Assembly (NCBI RefSeq): GCF_003589595.1
Contig: NW_020653855.1
Coordinates: 5,651,866 to 5,715,865, forward strand
Reading direction: 5' to 3'
DNA: 64,000 nucleotides
Source: Hyposmocoma kahamanoa
Taxonomy: Eukaryota; Arthropoda; Insecta; Lepidoptera; Cosmopterigidae
Shown: positions 63,986 through 64,000 of the stretch, in pieces
Layout: each line of letters opens with the position of its first letter
How positions within the stretch are numbered: the stretch's first letter is position 1
Made by a program: the position numbers and the translations under genes
The notes under the pieces: generated by a model
Told to the model about the DNA's origin: nothing
Databases searched by the model: none
Seen by the model: the letters and a program-made list of their open reading frames with translations, nothing else

Positions 63986-64000
63986 TGTACCAAGACTTGG

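Overview
The window looks like insect nuclear DNA, most probably from a butterfly or moth. Genes are split into short exons with GT/AG borders, base composition is AT-rich, and introns are packed with short inverted-repeat elements, tRNA-derived SINEs and LINE 3' fragments. One repeat tail, reading roughly GAGAACCTC...GAAGTCGGTTA (around 2970-3010 and 12890-12915), resembles a motif I know to be widespread in Lepidoptera. The species call is inference.

Three conserved host genes are supported. (1) A YY1/Pleiohomeotic-type Polycomb zinc-finger gene runs on the + strand from the left edge to 19173. Nine coding exons are visible, with a REPO segment, four C2H2 fingers and the stop codon; the 5' end lies outside. 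(2) A CUEDC2 gene lies on the - strand between 49772 (ATG) and 38139. Six coding exons give 267 residues; a short last exon was not found. (3) The 3' end of a rapsyn (RAPSN)-like gene lies on the - strand. Three exons (61608 to 57788) hold a RING-H2 finger and a divergent tail; the upstream exons are outside. Nothing suggests an operon-like relationship between them. They act in chromatin repression, ubiquitin binding and (by family) receptor clustering respectively.

Repeats by region: 1-7.3 kb (YY1 intron 1) holds an intact mariner inserted in the tail of a SINE, a THAP-exon element, a MITE and a LINE 3' half. 7.3-19 kb holds introns with nested MITEs, SINEs and LINE ends. 19.2-38 kb is gene-free: a three-layer nested insertion, a DIRS-like RT fragment, two inverted pairs of tRNA-like SINE heads, a second THAP-exon element and several foldback MITEs. 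35.4-38.9 kb carries a decayed 21-bp minisatellite that runs into CUEDC2 introns. 39-50 kb (CUEDC2 introns) holds nested hAT MITEs, a perfect 26-bp hairpin and LINE remnants. 50-64 kb holds THAP-exon elements, MITEs and the rapsyn exons.

The most unusual items are two unrelated non-autonomous DNA-transposon families that each carry the start of a THAP zinc-finger exon and sit in 8-bp target duplications, head-to-head tRNA-like SINE pairs (one copied as a unit with an 11-bp target duplication), and the 21-bp minisatellite whose length keeps a 528-codon frame open. I found no CRISPR array, bacterial-type system or viral gene. All calls are from reading the sequence by eye; no alignment was run.
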